Below are positions 47,778 through 56,626 of a DNA stretch of 64,000 nt, piece by piece. The position numbers were made by a program, and so were the translations under genes. The notes beneath the pieces were generated by a model. That model was not told the DNA's origin, did not search any database, and saw only the letters and a list, made by a program, of their open reading frames with translations. Origin of the DNA: Sedimentitalea nanhaiensis DSM 24252 (lineage in GTDB: Bacteria > Pseudomonadota > Alphaproteobacteria > Rhodobacterales > Rhodobacteraceae); NCBI RefSeq assembly GCF_000473225.1, contig NZ_KI421509.1, forward strand, positions 1,636,045-1,700,044, read 5' to 3'. Position 1 is the first letter of the stretch, and every line of letters starts with the position of its first letter.

Positions 47778-47823
47778 GAAACCCATTCTGGCTAATATTG
47801 AGGCAGCACGCCGAGACACCGGA

Positions 47824-48081
47824 CTAGTGAACATGGCCTCTTGAAATGGATCCCAACCTGCCACTTGCAACAGGTGCAAGCCCTGCCGCCGATACGATGG
47901 CAACCGTCGAAATAAACCCACAGGCAATCGCGTCTGCACTCGGAACAGACTGCAAGCGAAAACCGCCTGAAAGGGATCCTGAAATATTGTCCGCCGAACG
48001 AAATAACATTCTGTGGGAGATCGCGGTCAAAATACCCGCGCCTGGCAAAATCACCAAGAGGTATGCAATGTCGAACATCAT
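47824..48081 (-). CDS. Small hypothetical membrane protein (85 aa)
   Basis: An 85-residue product with two hydrophobic stretches, at about residues 4-22 and 55-72, separated by a polar loop. A strong purine-rich GAGGGGGG precedes the double ATG start; the second ATG has the better spacing. A hairpin follows 46 bases after the stop. No family is recognised. It is supported by a ribosome binding site and a terminator but has no homology evidence, so it may be spurious. Confidence 0.4.
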   Translation of the reverse strand: MMFDIAYLLVILPGAGILTAISHRMLFRSADNISGSLSGGFRLQSVPSADAIACGFISTVAIVSAAGLAPVASGRLGSISRGHVH

Positions 48082-48362
48082 ATCCCCCCTCTCACAACTC
48101 CACTGGGTAACTCAGGAACAAAAACAAAGACGCTGGTTAACGTGCAGACGCCCTCAGGTTAGGCGAAAATCCGCGCAAATCTACTGAAAATTGCTGAAAA
48201 TAGGTAATAACGCCCAAAATACAATCTTGCCTTGATAGGCAAAAAGCCGCTTACCTGCCTCAGGTTGCAATACGGGATACCACTAATCCGTTCGATTAGC
48301 AGAAATGCGAATCATTCGAGGTGTTTTGCCACGATTTCCGCAGCAGGCCCTGATCAAATTAA
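48082..48362. other. AT-richer intergenic region with two short inverted repeats
   Basis: No gene is supported. TTGCCT-N4-AGGCAA (48227-48242) and CTAATC-N5-GATTAG (48283-48299) are perfect short inverted repeats. The stretch 48120-48300 is AT-rich compared with flanking genes and could hold the promoter of the 85-residue gene and the 3' end of the DUF2161 transcript. Confidence 0.45.
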
Positions 48363-49073
48363 CTATTCCCGCTCGGGGTCCGCAGATACCTGCTTCTCCC
48401 AACTATAAGCCCAATGCTTCAATCCGTCCGAACCGACATCGCTCAGGGCATAGATCCCCCTTTCGACGCGGCGGAACCAGCCATAGTGATTGTCCGCCAT
48501 AATTCGCGTCGCCCGGGGCACCTGCGCTGCACGTGCCACATCGGCCCCTTTGCTCGCCCCCTGTTGCGCCAGGTGCGCAGCGCATCGCAGCGCATCCTGG
48601 CGATAGCCAGTGACGATACCGTGCCGCGTCGCACCACCGGCATTCGGGTCTCCCTGCAGGCGGTCAAACGCGCGCAGCAGACGCGTCTGCCGCTTTGCGG
48701 ATTTGCGCGGTACATAGGGGCCGGGATCACAGTTCACCTCGGCTCGTCCATCAGTTCGGACAGTGATCAGCCCAAGGCCCAACCTTCGACACAGGGCCAG
48801 ATTGTCCCTGAGGGCGCGCCGCGCTGTCCGCCCGGCCGGCCGCAGCACAGCGATATAGACCAGATCCGTAACCGCCAGACGCGCGATGGCCTGATGATAC
48901 AACCCCAATGAAAATCGCAGTTTCAGCTCCACTATGACCGGCGGCTCGCCCACCCGCCGCGCGACGACATCCGCAGCACCCACCTCGCCTTTGACCTCAT
49001 AGCCCTGCCGCACAAGCAACGCCTTGATCGGCGGATACAGGTCCTGCTCCAACGCAAATCCTTCAGGGGGCAT
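48363..49073 (-). CDS. DUF2161 family protein, putative PD-(D/E)XK-type phosphodiesterase
   Basis: A 236-residue protein of DUF2161. Residues 5-60 carry EQDLYPPIKALLVRQGYEV, then GAADVVAR and VIVELKLRFS, which fit the E, D and E-x-K positions of the PD-(D/E)XK nuclease fold. The C-terminal part contains a helical domain and ends in YGWFRRVERGIYALSDVG, similar to winged-helix segments. The ATG at 49073 (overlap of 11 bases with the sulfotransferase gene) is preferred over one 15 bases upstream. DNA cleavage is predicted from the fold only. Confidence 0.78.
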   Translation of the reverse strand: MPPEGFALEQDLYPPIKALLVRQGYEVKGEVGAADVVARRVGEPPVIVELKLRFSLGLYHQAIARLAVTDLVYIAVLRPAGRTARRALRDNLALCRRLGLGLITVRTDGRAEVNCDPGPYVPRKSAKRQTRLLRAFDRLQGDPNAGGATRHGIVTGYRQDALRCAAHLAQQGASKGADVARAAQVPRATRIMADNHYGWFRRVERGIYALSDVGSDGLKHWAYSWEKQVSADPERE

Positions 49074-49698
49074 AATCGAAGGCCTCAAAATCGGCGCGAT
49101 AGCGCAGAAACACCTGCTCTTTCTGCGCCGCCGTCAGCCTCATCTCGGCGTTCTGCGCCGATTTGTTGTGGTGTGGCAACGCACGCACAGCCCCAAAGAT
49201 GCGGGTGAACAGTGGCGCTATCTGCTGCGCCAGATCCTCGAACCGCAACACCTCATCCACCAGACAACGGCCCTGCGCATCCCGGATATAACGCACCTGC
49301 GGAACCAGATGGCGACTGAGGTCGCTGTATTCATCACTGGAATCGGTCTGCAGAAAGGCATCCAGATCAGGCATGTCACGCCCAGCACTGCGGCGCTGCA
49401 TGGCCGCCGCGCGATAGCGATATTCCGACAGCACGCGGTCAAACGGATGCCGCACGATGGTAAACTTCAGGTAACGCGCGAAGCGGTCCGCCTCCAGATG
49501 CCCCAGTGCCACATATTCCGATGCATAGAGATGGGCCAACTTTTCCGGCCCCTTGGCCCGATCGTCATTATGCCGCAACAGCAGTGTGTCCCGTTCGCGC
49601 CAGGACAAGCCCAGATCCCGCAGAAACACCGTTTCAACGCTTTGCCCCCCGGTCTTGGGGATATGAACGAAAAGCGTTTCTCGGGGGTGGGATATCAT
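49063..49698 (-). CDS. Sulfotransferase family protein
   Basis: This 211-residue protein has sulfotransferase features. The 5'-phosphosulfate loop LFVHIPKTGGQSVE lies near residue 9 and the 3'-phosphate motif FTIVRHPFDRVLSEYRYR near 79. These bind PAPS, the sulfate donor. The acceptor is unknown; related bacterial genes modify surface polysaccharides or lipids. It forms a two-gene unit with DUF2161, with overlapping ends, although no functional link is known. Confidence 0.82.
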   Translation of the reverse strand: MISHPRETLFVHIPKTGGQSVETVFLRDLGLSWRERDTLLLRHNDDRAKGPEKLAHLYASEYVALGHLEADRFARYLKFTIVRHPFDRVLSEYRYRAAAMQRRSAGRDMPDLDAFLQTDSSDEYSDLSRHLVPQVRYIRDAQGRCLVDEVLRFEDLAQQIAPLFTRIFGAVRALPHHNKSAQNAEMRLTAAQKEQVFLRYRADFEAFDYAP

Positions 49699-49881
49699 TG
49701 ACAGAACGGTCCGGCAGACACCAACATGACACCGTTTGACCAGCGCCTCGCCCGAAAGTCAAATCCGCAGCAATTCGGACACCCCAGACCAAGGGTCGCA
49801 GCCGGTCGAACAACGGGTGACATTTGCGGGGTGCATTTCTATAACCCGCGCAAATCATCCCTCCTGAACAGGACGCCACAT

Positions 49882-50802
49882 ATGACCATCCAGGTTTTTG
49901 GACACAAATCCCCCGACACCGACAGCACCGGTTCGCCCATCCTCTGGGCCTGGTATCTGAACGACATCAAGGGCATCCCCGCCGAGGCGGTTCTGCTGGG
50001 CAAACCCAACACCGAGGCCGCATTCCTGCTGCAACGCTGGGATCTACCCAAACCGGCAATCATCGCCGACGTGGCCGACGATGCGCCGGTTGTCATCGTG
50101 GACACCAACAACCCCGCGGAACTGCCTGCCAATATCAACAATGCGGATATTCAGGCGATCATCGACCATCACAAACTGGTCGGCGGCCTGGAAACCAAGG
50201 GTCCAATCGACATTACCATTCGCCCGCTGGCCTGCACCGCGACGATCATGGTCGATCTGATGGGTGACGACGCTGCCAGGATGCCCGACTGGGCCAAGGC
50301 CACCGCGCTGACCTGCATCCTGTCGGACACTCTGGAATTCCGCAGCCCAACCACCACCGAGCACGACAAGGCGGTAGCCGAGAAACTGGCCGCCGAGCTG
50401 GGCATCTCAATCGCGGATTACGCCGCCGAGATGTTTGCCGCCAAATCCGATGTCTCGTCGTTCAGCGACGCCGAGCTTTTGCGCATGGACAGCAAGGAAT
50501 ACGCGGTGGAAGGTGCCAAGTTCCGGGTTTCGGTTCTGGAAACCACGTCGCCGTCCACGGTTCTGGACCGCAAGGCCAGCCTGATGGACAGCATGATCAC
50601 CGTCGCCACCGAGGATGGGGTCGACCAGGTATTGTTATTCGTTGTGGATATCCTGAACGAGCAATCGACCCTGCTGGTGCCCAACGATCTGGTCAAAAGC
50701 GTCGCGATCAACAGCTTTGGCGCGCAAGCCGAAGGCGATACCGTAGTCCTGCCCGGCGTTGTAAGCCGCAAGAAACAGATCATCCCAAATCTGAAGTTAT
50801 AA
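49882..50802 (+). CDS. ppaC: Manganese-dependent inorganic pyrophosphatase (family II)
   Basis: A 306-residue DHH-superfamily pyrophosphatase hydrolysing pyrophosphate to phosphate. Motifs include FGHKSPDTDSTGS near residue 4, VDTNNPAEL near 73, AIIDHHKLVGG (the DHH box) near 94 and ILSDTLEFRSPT near 144. The C-terminal domain has the conserved SRKKQIIP at the end. The ATG at 49882 gives the standard N-terminus, with CAGGA upstream. It is transcribed alone, divergent from the sulfotransferase gene. Confidence 0.94.
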   Translation: MTIQVFGHKSPDTDSTGSPILWAWYLNDIKGIPAEAVLLGKPNTEAAFLLQRWDLPKPAIIADVADDAPVVIVDTNNPAELPANINNADIQAIIDHHKLVGGLETKGPIDITIRPLACTATIMVDLMGDDAARMPDWAKATALTCILSDTLEFRSPTTTEHDKAVAEKLAAELGISIADYAAEMFAAKSDVSSFSDAELLRMDSKEYAVEGAKFRVSVLETTSPSTVLDRKASLMDSMITVATEDGVDQVLLFVVDILNEQSTLLVPNDLVKSVAINSFGAQAEGDTVVLPGVVSRKKQIIPNLKL

Positions 50803-51597
50803 ACCGCCCCCTGCGCAGGTCTTTTCGAGGGGCGCCAGATGGCGCCTCTCGCCAGCCGGAACGGCGCCGGGCCGCAAAACACCGCACTGCCGCCACATGT
50901 CTTCCCGGGTTGGCGACAAGGCAGTTCGCCATGACGTATGCCGTCTGCCCTCCATGGTCTCGGTCGTTTTCAGCGTCTTCTCGCTCAATGTACCAGCACG
51001 GGCCATTGCCGTTACGGCCTGCTATTCGGGCGGTATTTTTCTGACCCTTGTTGTTCCTGACCTCAGGTTCCACAGCCCTTGCCTGCCTCAAACCAGGGCA
51101 CCCATCTCGCATGAGATTGACCACTGGATGGGGGAGCGTTGAAGAGAAGCCCCCCGGATCCGCAAGCGCCAAACCGCGGTCATGATCCTGTTTTGCATCG
51201 CCAGTTTCAGCTTTTTGATCAGCCCGTCATCGTTTCCGATACCTCACTGGGAAATCTTGTCCGTAGGGGTATCCATCGCCCTGGCGTAGCGCGGCGGTCA
51301 TACGCCCCTGCCCGCTTGGATCGGAGGTCCGCAGGACGCCCGTGCGACATTCTGCAAGCCCTGGTCCCCGGTGCCCCTGTGGTGATTTCCGGCAAGGCGG
51401 CCAGGTTGAGTCGGATGATGGCGCACTTCAACGCATGAATTGATCCGTCGCGGGGGCGGGCGGATGCAGTCAAGTCAGCCGGCGTGTCGTGGCCCCAGTT
51501 CGCCCCGGCGTTTCCCGGCCGACCGGCACCCGGTCGCGACTTTGAGCGCGCGCGACGTACCACCGCTTGACAACACCCCATGCCATGGCCCATTCCC
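50803..51597. other. Non-coding region between ppaC and the cobalamin riboswitch
   Basis: No gene is supported in about 800 bp. A very stable 11-bp stem with a 4-base loop lies at 50826-50851 and may stop ppaC transcription, though it lacks a T-run. Around 51150-51285 (+ strand) one frame encodes a hydrophobic segment (MILFCIASFSFLISP) of about 35 codons that ends quickly, possibly a remnant. Nothing else is recognised. Confidence 0.5.
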
Positions 51598-51772
51598 CAA
51601 GTGCTGGTTTCTGCGCAAGCAGATGAAAAGGGAATGCAATACGCAGCCGCCCCCGCGACCGTGACCGGAGAGGACACCCAAGCCACTGACCACCGGGTCG
51701 GGAAGGCGGGATGACCGCCAGAAAGCCTCCGCTTTCTGACATCCGCAAGCCGGGAGACCTGCCAGCGACATG
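51598..51772 (+). promoter_or_regulatory. Cobalamin riboswitch
   Basis: The B12 box AAGCCGGGAGACCTGCCA is at 51748-51765. Upstream are the conserved core pieces GAAAAGGGAAT (51625-51635), AAGCCACTG (51680-51688) and GGGAAGGC (51700-51707), in the canonical order, plus a hairpin AGAAAGC/GCTTTCT at 51721-51738. It precedes the cobalamin operon by 90 bases and should shut it off when adenosylcobalamin is abundant. The borders are approximate. Confidence 0.92.
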
Positions 51773-51861
51773 TGACGTTAACCGGGCGGGGTGCCTCGGT
51801 GACGGGCCCGGCCCCGGCTTTGCCCGCAGTTTCCCCGCCTGCCGACAAGGAAAGTGACCGG

Positions 51862-52251
51862 ATGACCCAGAACCTGTCCCGGACTGCGCCGGTCGAATTG
51901 CTGGTGTGCACCACCTGCCGCAAGGGCATGCCAACCGACACCGAAGGACCAAGGCCCGGCACCGTGCTGTTTGACGCGCTGACCGCCGGTGACATTCCCG
52001 ATGGTGTCACCCTGCGCCCGGTCGAATGCCTGTCCAACTGCGACAGCGGCTGTTCCATCGTGCTGCGCGGTGGGCAAAACCGCTGGACCTATGTCTACGG
52101 GAATTTCGATGAAACCCGTGACGCTGACATGATCCTGGACGTCGCGTCCCGCTATCACGCTGCGCCGGACGGTCTGGTACCCTGGCGCGAACGCCCGGTC
52201 CATTTCCGCAAGAACTGTATCGCCCGCATCCCCCCGATTGGAGATTTGTAA
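51862..52251 (+). CDS. DUF1636 domain-containing metal-binding protein
   Basis: A 129-residue protein of DUF1636, a thioredoxin-like ferredoxin type family. It carries LLVCTTCRKG near residue 12 and VECLSNCDSGC near 52, cysteines suited to a metal or [2Fe-2S] site. The ATG at 51862 has AAGGAAAG upstream. It is the first gene behind the cobalamin riboswitch and is followed by cobW one base after its stop. This suggests a part in cobalt or metal supply for the chelatase (inference). Confidence 0.85.
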   Translation: MTQNLSRTAPVELLVCTTCRKGMPTDTEGPRPGTVLFDALTAGDIPDGVTLRPVECLSNCDSGCSIVLRGGQNRWTYVYGNFDETRDADMILDVASRYHAAPDGLVPWRERPVHFRKNCIARIPPIGDL

Positions 52252-52252
52252 C

Positions 52253-53308
52253 ATGTCCGACCTGTCCAAGCTGCCCGTCACCGTAATCACCGGTTTCCTG
52301 GGATCCGGCAAGACCACGCTGATCCGCCACCTGATGCAGAACCCGCAAGGCAAGCGGCTGGCCGTCATCGTCAACGAATTCGGCGATGTGGGGGTGGATG
52401 GCGACATCCTGAAATCCTGTGCCATCCCCGAGTGCCCCGCCGAAAATATCCTCGAGCTGGCCAATGGCTGTATCTGCTGCACCGTGGCCGACGATTTCAT
52501 CCCCACAATCGAGGCGCTGATGGCGCTGGATCCCCGCCCCGATCACATCCTGATCGAAACCTCTGGGCTGGCCCTGCCCAAGCCCCTGCTCAAGGCGTTC
52601 GACTGGCCCGATATCCGCAGCCGCATCACGGTGGATGGTGTGATCGCCCTGGCCGATGCCGAGGCCGTTGCTGCGGGCCGCTTCGCGCCCAATGTGGCGG
52701 CGGTGGACGCGCAGCGCGCCGCCGATGCCAGCCTGGATCACGAAACGCCCTTGTCCGAAGTGTTCGAGGATCAGATCAGCTGTGCCGATATCATCCTGCT
52801 GACCAAGCCCGATCTGGCCGGGGCCGAAGGCGTCGCCAAGGCCCGTGCGATCATCGCCGCCGAAGCGCCGCGTCCTCTGCCCGTGGTCGAAGTCGCCGAA
52901 GGTGCCGTCGATGTGCGGGTCATTTTGGGCCTTGAAGCGGCCGCAGAGGATGACATCGACGCCCGCCCCAGCCATCACGACAGCGCCGAGGACCATGAGC
53001 ACGACGATTTCGAAAGCGTCGTGATCGAACTGCCCGAGCAATCCGATCCCGCCGTTCTGGTGGCACGGATCAAGCGGCTGGCGAACGAGCGCAACATCCT
53101 GCGGGTCAAGGGTTATGCCGCTGTCACCGGCAAACCCATGCGTCTGCTGGTGCAAGCGGTCGGCGCGCGGGTGCGGCATCAGTTCGACCGCCCCTGGAAG
53201 GCCGACGAGGCGCGGCGCAGCCGTCTGGTGGTCATCGCCGAACATGACGATATCGACGCCGCCGCGATCCACGAGATTCTGACCGGCACCCCGGTCGCGG
53301 CCGAATAG
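52253..53308 (+). CDS. cobW: Cobalamin biosynthesis GTPase CobW
   Basis: A 351-residue GTPase of the CobW/COG0523 metallochaperone family. It shows Walker A GFLGSGKTTLI near residue 14, VNEFGDVGVDG near 41, the metal-binding GCICC near 75 and ETSGLALPKP near 105. A histidine/acid-rich linker (HHDSAEDHEHDD) lies near 245 and the CobW C-terminal domain follows. It is thought to hand cobalt to the chelatase. It lies between DUF1636 and cobN, with a 21-bp gap to cobN. Confidence 0.93.
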   Translation: MSDLSKLPVTVITGFLGSGKTTLIRHLMQNPQGKRLAVIVNEFGDVGVDGDILKSCAIPECPAENILELANGCICCTVADDFIPTIEALMALDPRPDHILIETSGLALPKPLLKAFDWPDIRSRITVDGVIALADAEAVAAGRFAPNVAAVDAQRAADASLDHETPLSEVFEDQISCADIILLTKPDLAGAEGVAKARAIIAAEAPRPLPVVEVAEGAVDVRVILGLEAAAEDDIDARPSHHDSAEDHEHDDFESVVIELPEQSDPAVLVARIKRLANERNILRVKGYAAVTGKPMRLLVQAVGARVRHQFDRPWKADEARRSRLVVIAEHDDIDAAAIHEILTGTPVAAE

Positions 53309-53329
53309 GCCAAGCGGAAAGCGCCGCCG

Positions 53330-56300
53330 ATGCATGTGATCTTTCGCGAAAGCCACGGGCTGGAAGAATCCGAGACCCCGACCGACCTGGGTCAAAGCCC
53401 GGCGGATCTGGTGGTGTTGTCGTTTTCCGACAGCGACCTCGGTGCTTTCGCGGCGGGCTGGCATCGCGGTGGCGGCCCCGACGGACGGATGCCCAGCCTG
53501 CGATTGGCGAACCTTGCGGCGCTGAAACATCCACTGTCGGTCGATACCTATGTGGAACAGACCCTGACCGGGGCCAAGGGGATCCTGATCCGCTTGATCG
53601 GCGGCGTGCCCTATTGGTCCTATGGGCTGCAACAGGTGCAGGCGCTGGCGGCGCAAAAGGGGCTGGCGGTCGCTGTTTTGCCCGCCGATGGCCGCCCCGA
53701 TATGCGGCTGGACGACTATTCGACCTTGCCGCGGTCGACCCTGCACCGGCTTGCACATCTTTGCGACATTGGCGGCGAAGTGGCGGCACAAGCCGCGCTT
53801 GCACAACTGGCGATGGCGGCGGGGCTGTATGCCGCCCCTGTGGCGGGGGCCAAGACCTTGCCACAGGTCGGGGCGTGGACACCGGAGCATGGCGTCATCT
53901 GCCCGGCGACCGCCTTTGGCGATAGCGTCAAACCACGCATCGTGATCACGTTCTATCGCGCCTATCTGACGGCGGCAGATCTGGCCCCGATCAAGGCGCT
54001 GTTTGAGGCGTTTCGCAACCGTGGTTTCGACGTGATCGCCCTGTTTGTCCCCTCGCTCAAAGCACCCGACGCCACCGGGTGGCTGGCCCGGCAGATCCGC
54101 GTCATCGCCCCTGCCGCCATCCTCAACGCCACCGCCTTTTCCGGCAAGGGCGACGATGGTGCTTCGCCGCTGGATGCCGCCAATGTCCCGGTGTTTCAGG
54201 TCGCGCTGGCCACTTCGACCCGTGACGCATGGGCCAAGGCAGAACGGGGGCTGTCGCCGGCCGACCTGGCGATGCATGTGGTTCTGCCCGAGGTCGATGG
54301 CCGTATCCTGGCCGGGGTTGCCAGCTTTAAGGAACCGGGCAAGCACGACGCGGCGCTACAGTTTGCCCGCACCGCCCATCAGCCGGAACCGGACCGGATC
54401 GAGGCCATTGCCGACCGGATCTCCGGATGGGTCCGACTGGCACAAACACCAAATGCCGACAAGGCCCCGGTGCTCGTGCTCTCTACCTATCCCGGCAAGG
54501 ACTGGCAGATGGCCCATGCGGTCGGGTTGGACGCACTGGCCTCTGCAGAGGCGATTTTGGACGATCTACGCGATCAGGGGTATGATAGCCCCGTTGGCGC
54601 ACCGCTGGCCGAAACGCTGCAAACCGCCCGAATCCGCTGGCCGCTCGCCGCATACAAGGCGGCGCTGGCAACCCTGCCCGCGGCCCTGCATACCGATCTA
54701 AAGGCGGTCTGGGGTCCCCCCGAAGACGATCCCGCATGCGTCGATGGTGCGCTGCAATTCACCGCCCTGCGGCGCGGCAAGGCCGTGGTTGCCCTGCAAC
54801 CCGAGCGTGGGCAGCCCGCCCGCCGCGACAACGACTATCATGATCTGTCGCGCACGCCCCGGCATGGCTATGTCGCCTTTTATCTCTGGCTGCGCCATGA
54901 GCTGGCCGCCGATGCTCTGGTCCATGTCGGTGCGCACGGTACACTCGAATGGCTGCCCGGCAAGGCGGTGGCCCTTTGCAATACGTGTTGGCCCGAAGCG
55001 CTGATTGGCGATCTGCCGGTCATCTACCCTTTCATCGTCAACGACCCCGGCGAAGCAGCACAGGCCAAGCGACGCATCGGGGCGGTGACGCTTGGCCATG
55101 TCCCGCCGCCCCTGCGGGCCAGCGAGACACCGGATCGGATGATGCGGCTGGAAACCCTGCTGGACGAGTTCTCGAACGCCGACGGGCTGGATCCGCGCCG
55201 CCGCGACCGCCTGCAATCGGATATCCGCGCCGAGGCGCAGGCCATCGGGGTCGAGGACGATCTCGGTCTGGATCTGGCCAGTTCGACGGCCGAGGCAATC
55301 ACCCGTATCGACCGGTTCGTCTGTGATATCAAGGAAAGCCAATTCGGCGACGGGCTGCATGTCTATGGCCGCGCCGCAGCGTCTTCTGGCCCTTTCGACA
55401 CAATCCCGACCGCCGATGCGGAACGCAATGGGTTACTGGACGCGCTCGGCGGCAAACGCATCGACGCCGGACCATCCGGATCGCCCTATCGCGGGCGTCG
55501 CGACGTATTGCCCACCGGGCGCAACCTGTTCACCACCGACCCGCGATCTGTTCCCACCCGTAGCGCCCATGCACAGGGCGTCAAACTGGCCGAAGAACTG
55601 GTTCGCCGCCATCTGCAGGACGAGGGCGATTATCCCAAAGGGCTGATTGTCGATCTCTGGGGTTCGGCCACCATGCGCACGGCGGGCGAAGAGTTCGCGA
55701 TGGCTCTGCACCTGCTTGGCGTGAAACCGGTCTGGGATGCGGGCAGCGAGCGGGTGTCCGGCATCGAGGTGCTGCCGATCACCGATCTGGACCGGCCCCG
55801 TCTGGATGTGACCCTGCGGGTATCCGGCCTTTTTCGCGACGTATTTCCAACCCTGTCCGCGCTGTTCGGACAGGCGGTGCGTGCGCTGGCAGCGCGCGAC
55901 GAGGCCCCGGACTGGAACCCCTATGCCGGTCACGCCCCGGCAGCGCGTGTCTTTGGCCCCGCGCCGGGCCGTTATGGTCTGGGCATGGGCGAGCTGCCCG
56001 AAACCTATAACGAAACCGCCCGCGCGCAGGCGGGCGAAGCCTGGTTCAATGCCAGTGCCTTTGCACTTGAGGGCGATCACACGATCCGCGATGCCCAAGG
56101 GATCCGTGACCGTGTGCAACATGCGGATGCCTTTGTGCATCTTCAGGACCTGGCCGAAACCGACCTGCTGCTGGCCAATGACTATGCCACCCACGAGGCC
56201 GGGTTTGCCGCCGCCAAGGCCCAAACCGGCGGCGCGGCGGCACTGTATCACCTGGACAACACCAATCCGGCGACCCCACACGCGCGCACCCTGCCCGAGG

Positions 56301-56626
56301 AAATCGCCCGCGTGGTACGCGCCCGCGCCGCCAATCCAAACTGGATCAAGGGAATGCAGCGTCATGGGTTTCGTGGAGCCGCAGAAATCGCCGCCACGCT
56401 GGATCACATGGCCGCCTTTGCCCATCTGGCCGGAGCGGTCGCGCCGCATCTGTTCGATCTGTACCACGACGCAACCCTTGGGGATGCCGAGGTCGACGCG
56501 TTTCTGGCCCGGGCCAACCCGCGAGCGCATCAGGCGATGCAAGACCGATTTCGCGCCCTGCTGGACGCCGGGTTGTGGAACACGCGTCGCAATTCGATCC
56601 GCGCCGTATTGGATGGCTCGGAATGA
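53330..56626 (+). CDS. cobN: Cobaltochelatase subunit CobN
   Basis: The 1098-residue large subunit of the aerobic ATP-dependent cobalt chelatase (CobNST) inserts Co(II) into hydrogenobyrinic acid a,c-diamide. It has the CobN/BchH fold with GAHGTLEWLPGKAVAL near residue 530 and YPFIVNDPGEAAQAKRRIGAVTLGH near 565. YPKGLIVDLWGSATMRTAGEE lies near 770. The length is slightly below the 1200-1270 of many CobN proteins. The ATG at 53330 is family-like (MHVIFRESHGLEE). It overlaps cobG by 4 bases. CobS and CobT are not in the window. Confidence 0.95.
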   Translation: MHVIFRESHGLEESETPTDLGQSPADLVVLSFSDSDLGAFAAGWHRGGGPDGRMPSLRLANLAALKHPLSVDTYVEQTLTGAKGILIRLIGGVPYWSYGLQQVQALAAQKGLAVAVLPADGRPDMRLDDYSTLPRSTLHRLAHLCDIGGEVAAQAALAQLAMAAGLYAAPVAGAKTLPQVGAWTPEHGVICPATAFGDSVKPRIVITFYRAYLTAADLAPIKALFEAFRNRGFDVIALFVPSLKAPDATGWLARQIRVIAPAAILNATAFSGKGDDGASPLDAANVPVFQVALATSTRDAWAKAERGLSPADLAMHVVLPEVDGRILAGVASFKEPGKHDAALQFARTAHQPEPDRIEAIADRISGWVRLAQTPNADKAPVLVLSTYPGKDWQMAHAVGLDALASAEAILDDLRDQGYDSPVGAPLAETLQTARIRWPLAAYKAALATLPAALHTDLKAVWGPPEDDPACVDGALQFTALRRGKAVVALQPERGQPARRDNDYHDLSRTPRHGYVAFYLWLRHELAADALVHVGAHGTLEWLPGKAVALCNTCWPEALIGDLPVIYPFIVNDPGEAAQAKRRIGAVTLGHVPPPLRASETPDRMMRLETLLDEFSNADGLDPRRRDRLQSDIRAEAQAIGVEDDLGLDLASSTAEAITRIDRFVCDIKESQFGDGLHVYGRAAASSGPFDTIPTADAERNGLLDALGGKRIDAGPSGSPYRGRRDVLPTGRNLFTTDPRSVPTRSAHAQGVKLAEELVRRHLQDEGDYPKGLIVDLWGSATMRTAGEEFAMALHLLGVKPVWDAGSERVSGIEVLPITDLDRPRLDVTLRVSGLFRDVFPTLSALFGQAVRALAARDEAPDWNPYAGHAPAARVFGPAPGRYGLGMGELPETYNETARAQAGEAWFNASAFALEGDHTIRDAQGIRDRVQHADAFVHLQDLAETDLLLANDYATHEAGFAAAKAQTGGAAALYHLDNTNPATPHARTLPEEIARVVRARAANPNWIKGMQRHGFRGAAEIAATLDHMAAFAHLAGAVAPHLFDLYHDATLGDAEVDAFLARANPRAHQAMQDRFRALLDAGLWNTRRNSIRAVLDGSE

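Noticed and set aside
48227-48242. Terminator at the TTGCCT/AGGCAA repeat.
   Set aside because: The stem is short and no T-run follows on either strand at the right place.
52007-54346. Minus-strand frame of 779 codons across cobW and cobN.
   Set aside because: Both sense genes are clear family members, and the antisense product has no recognisable domains.
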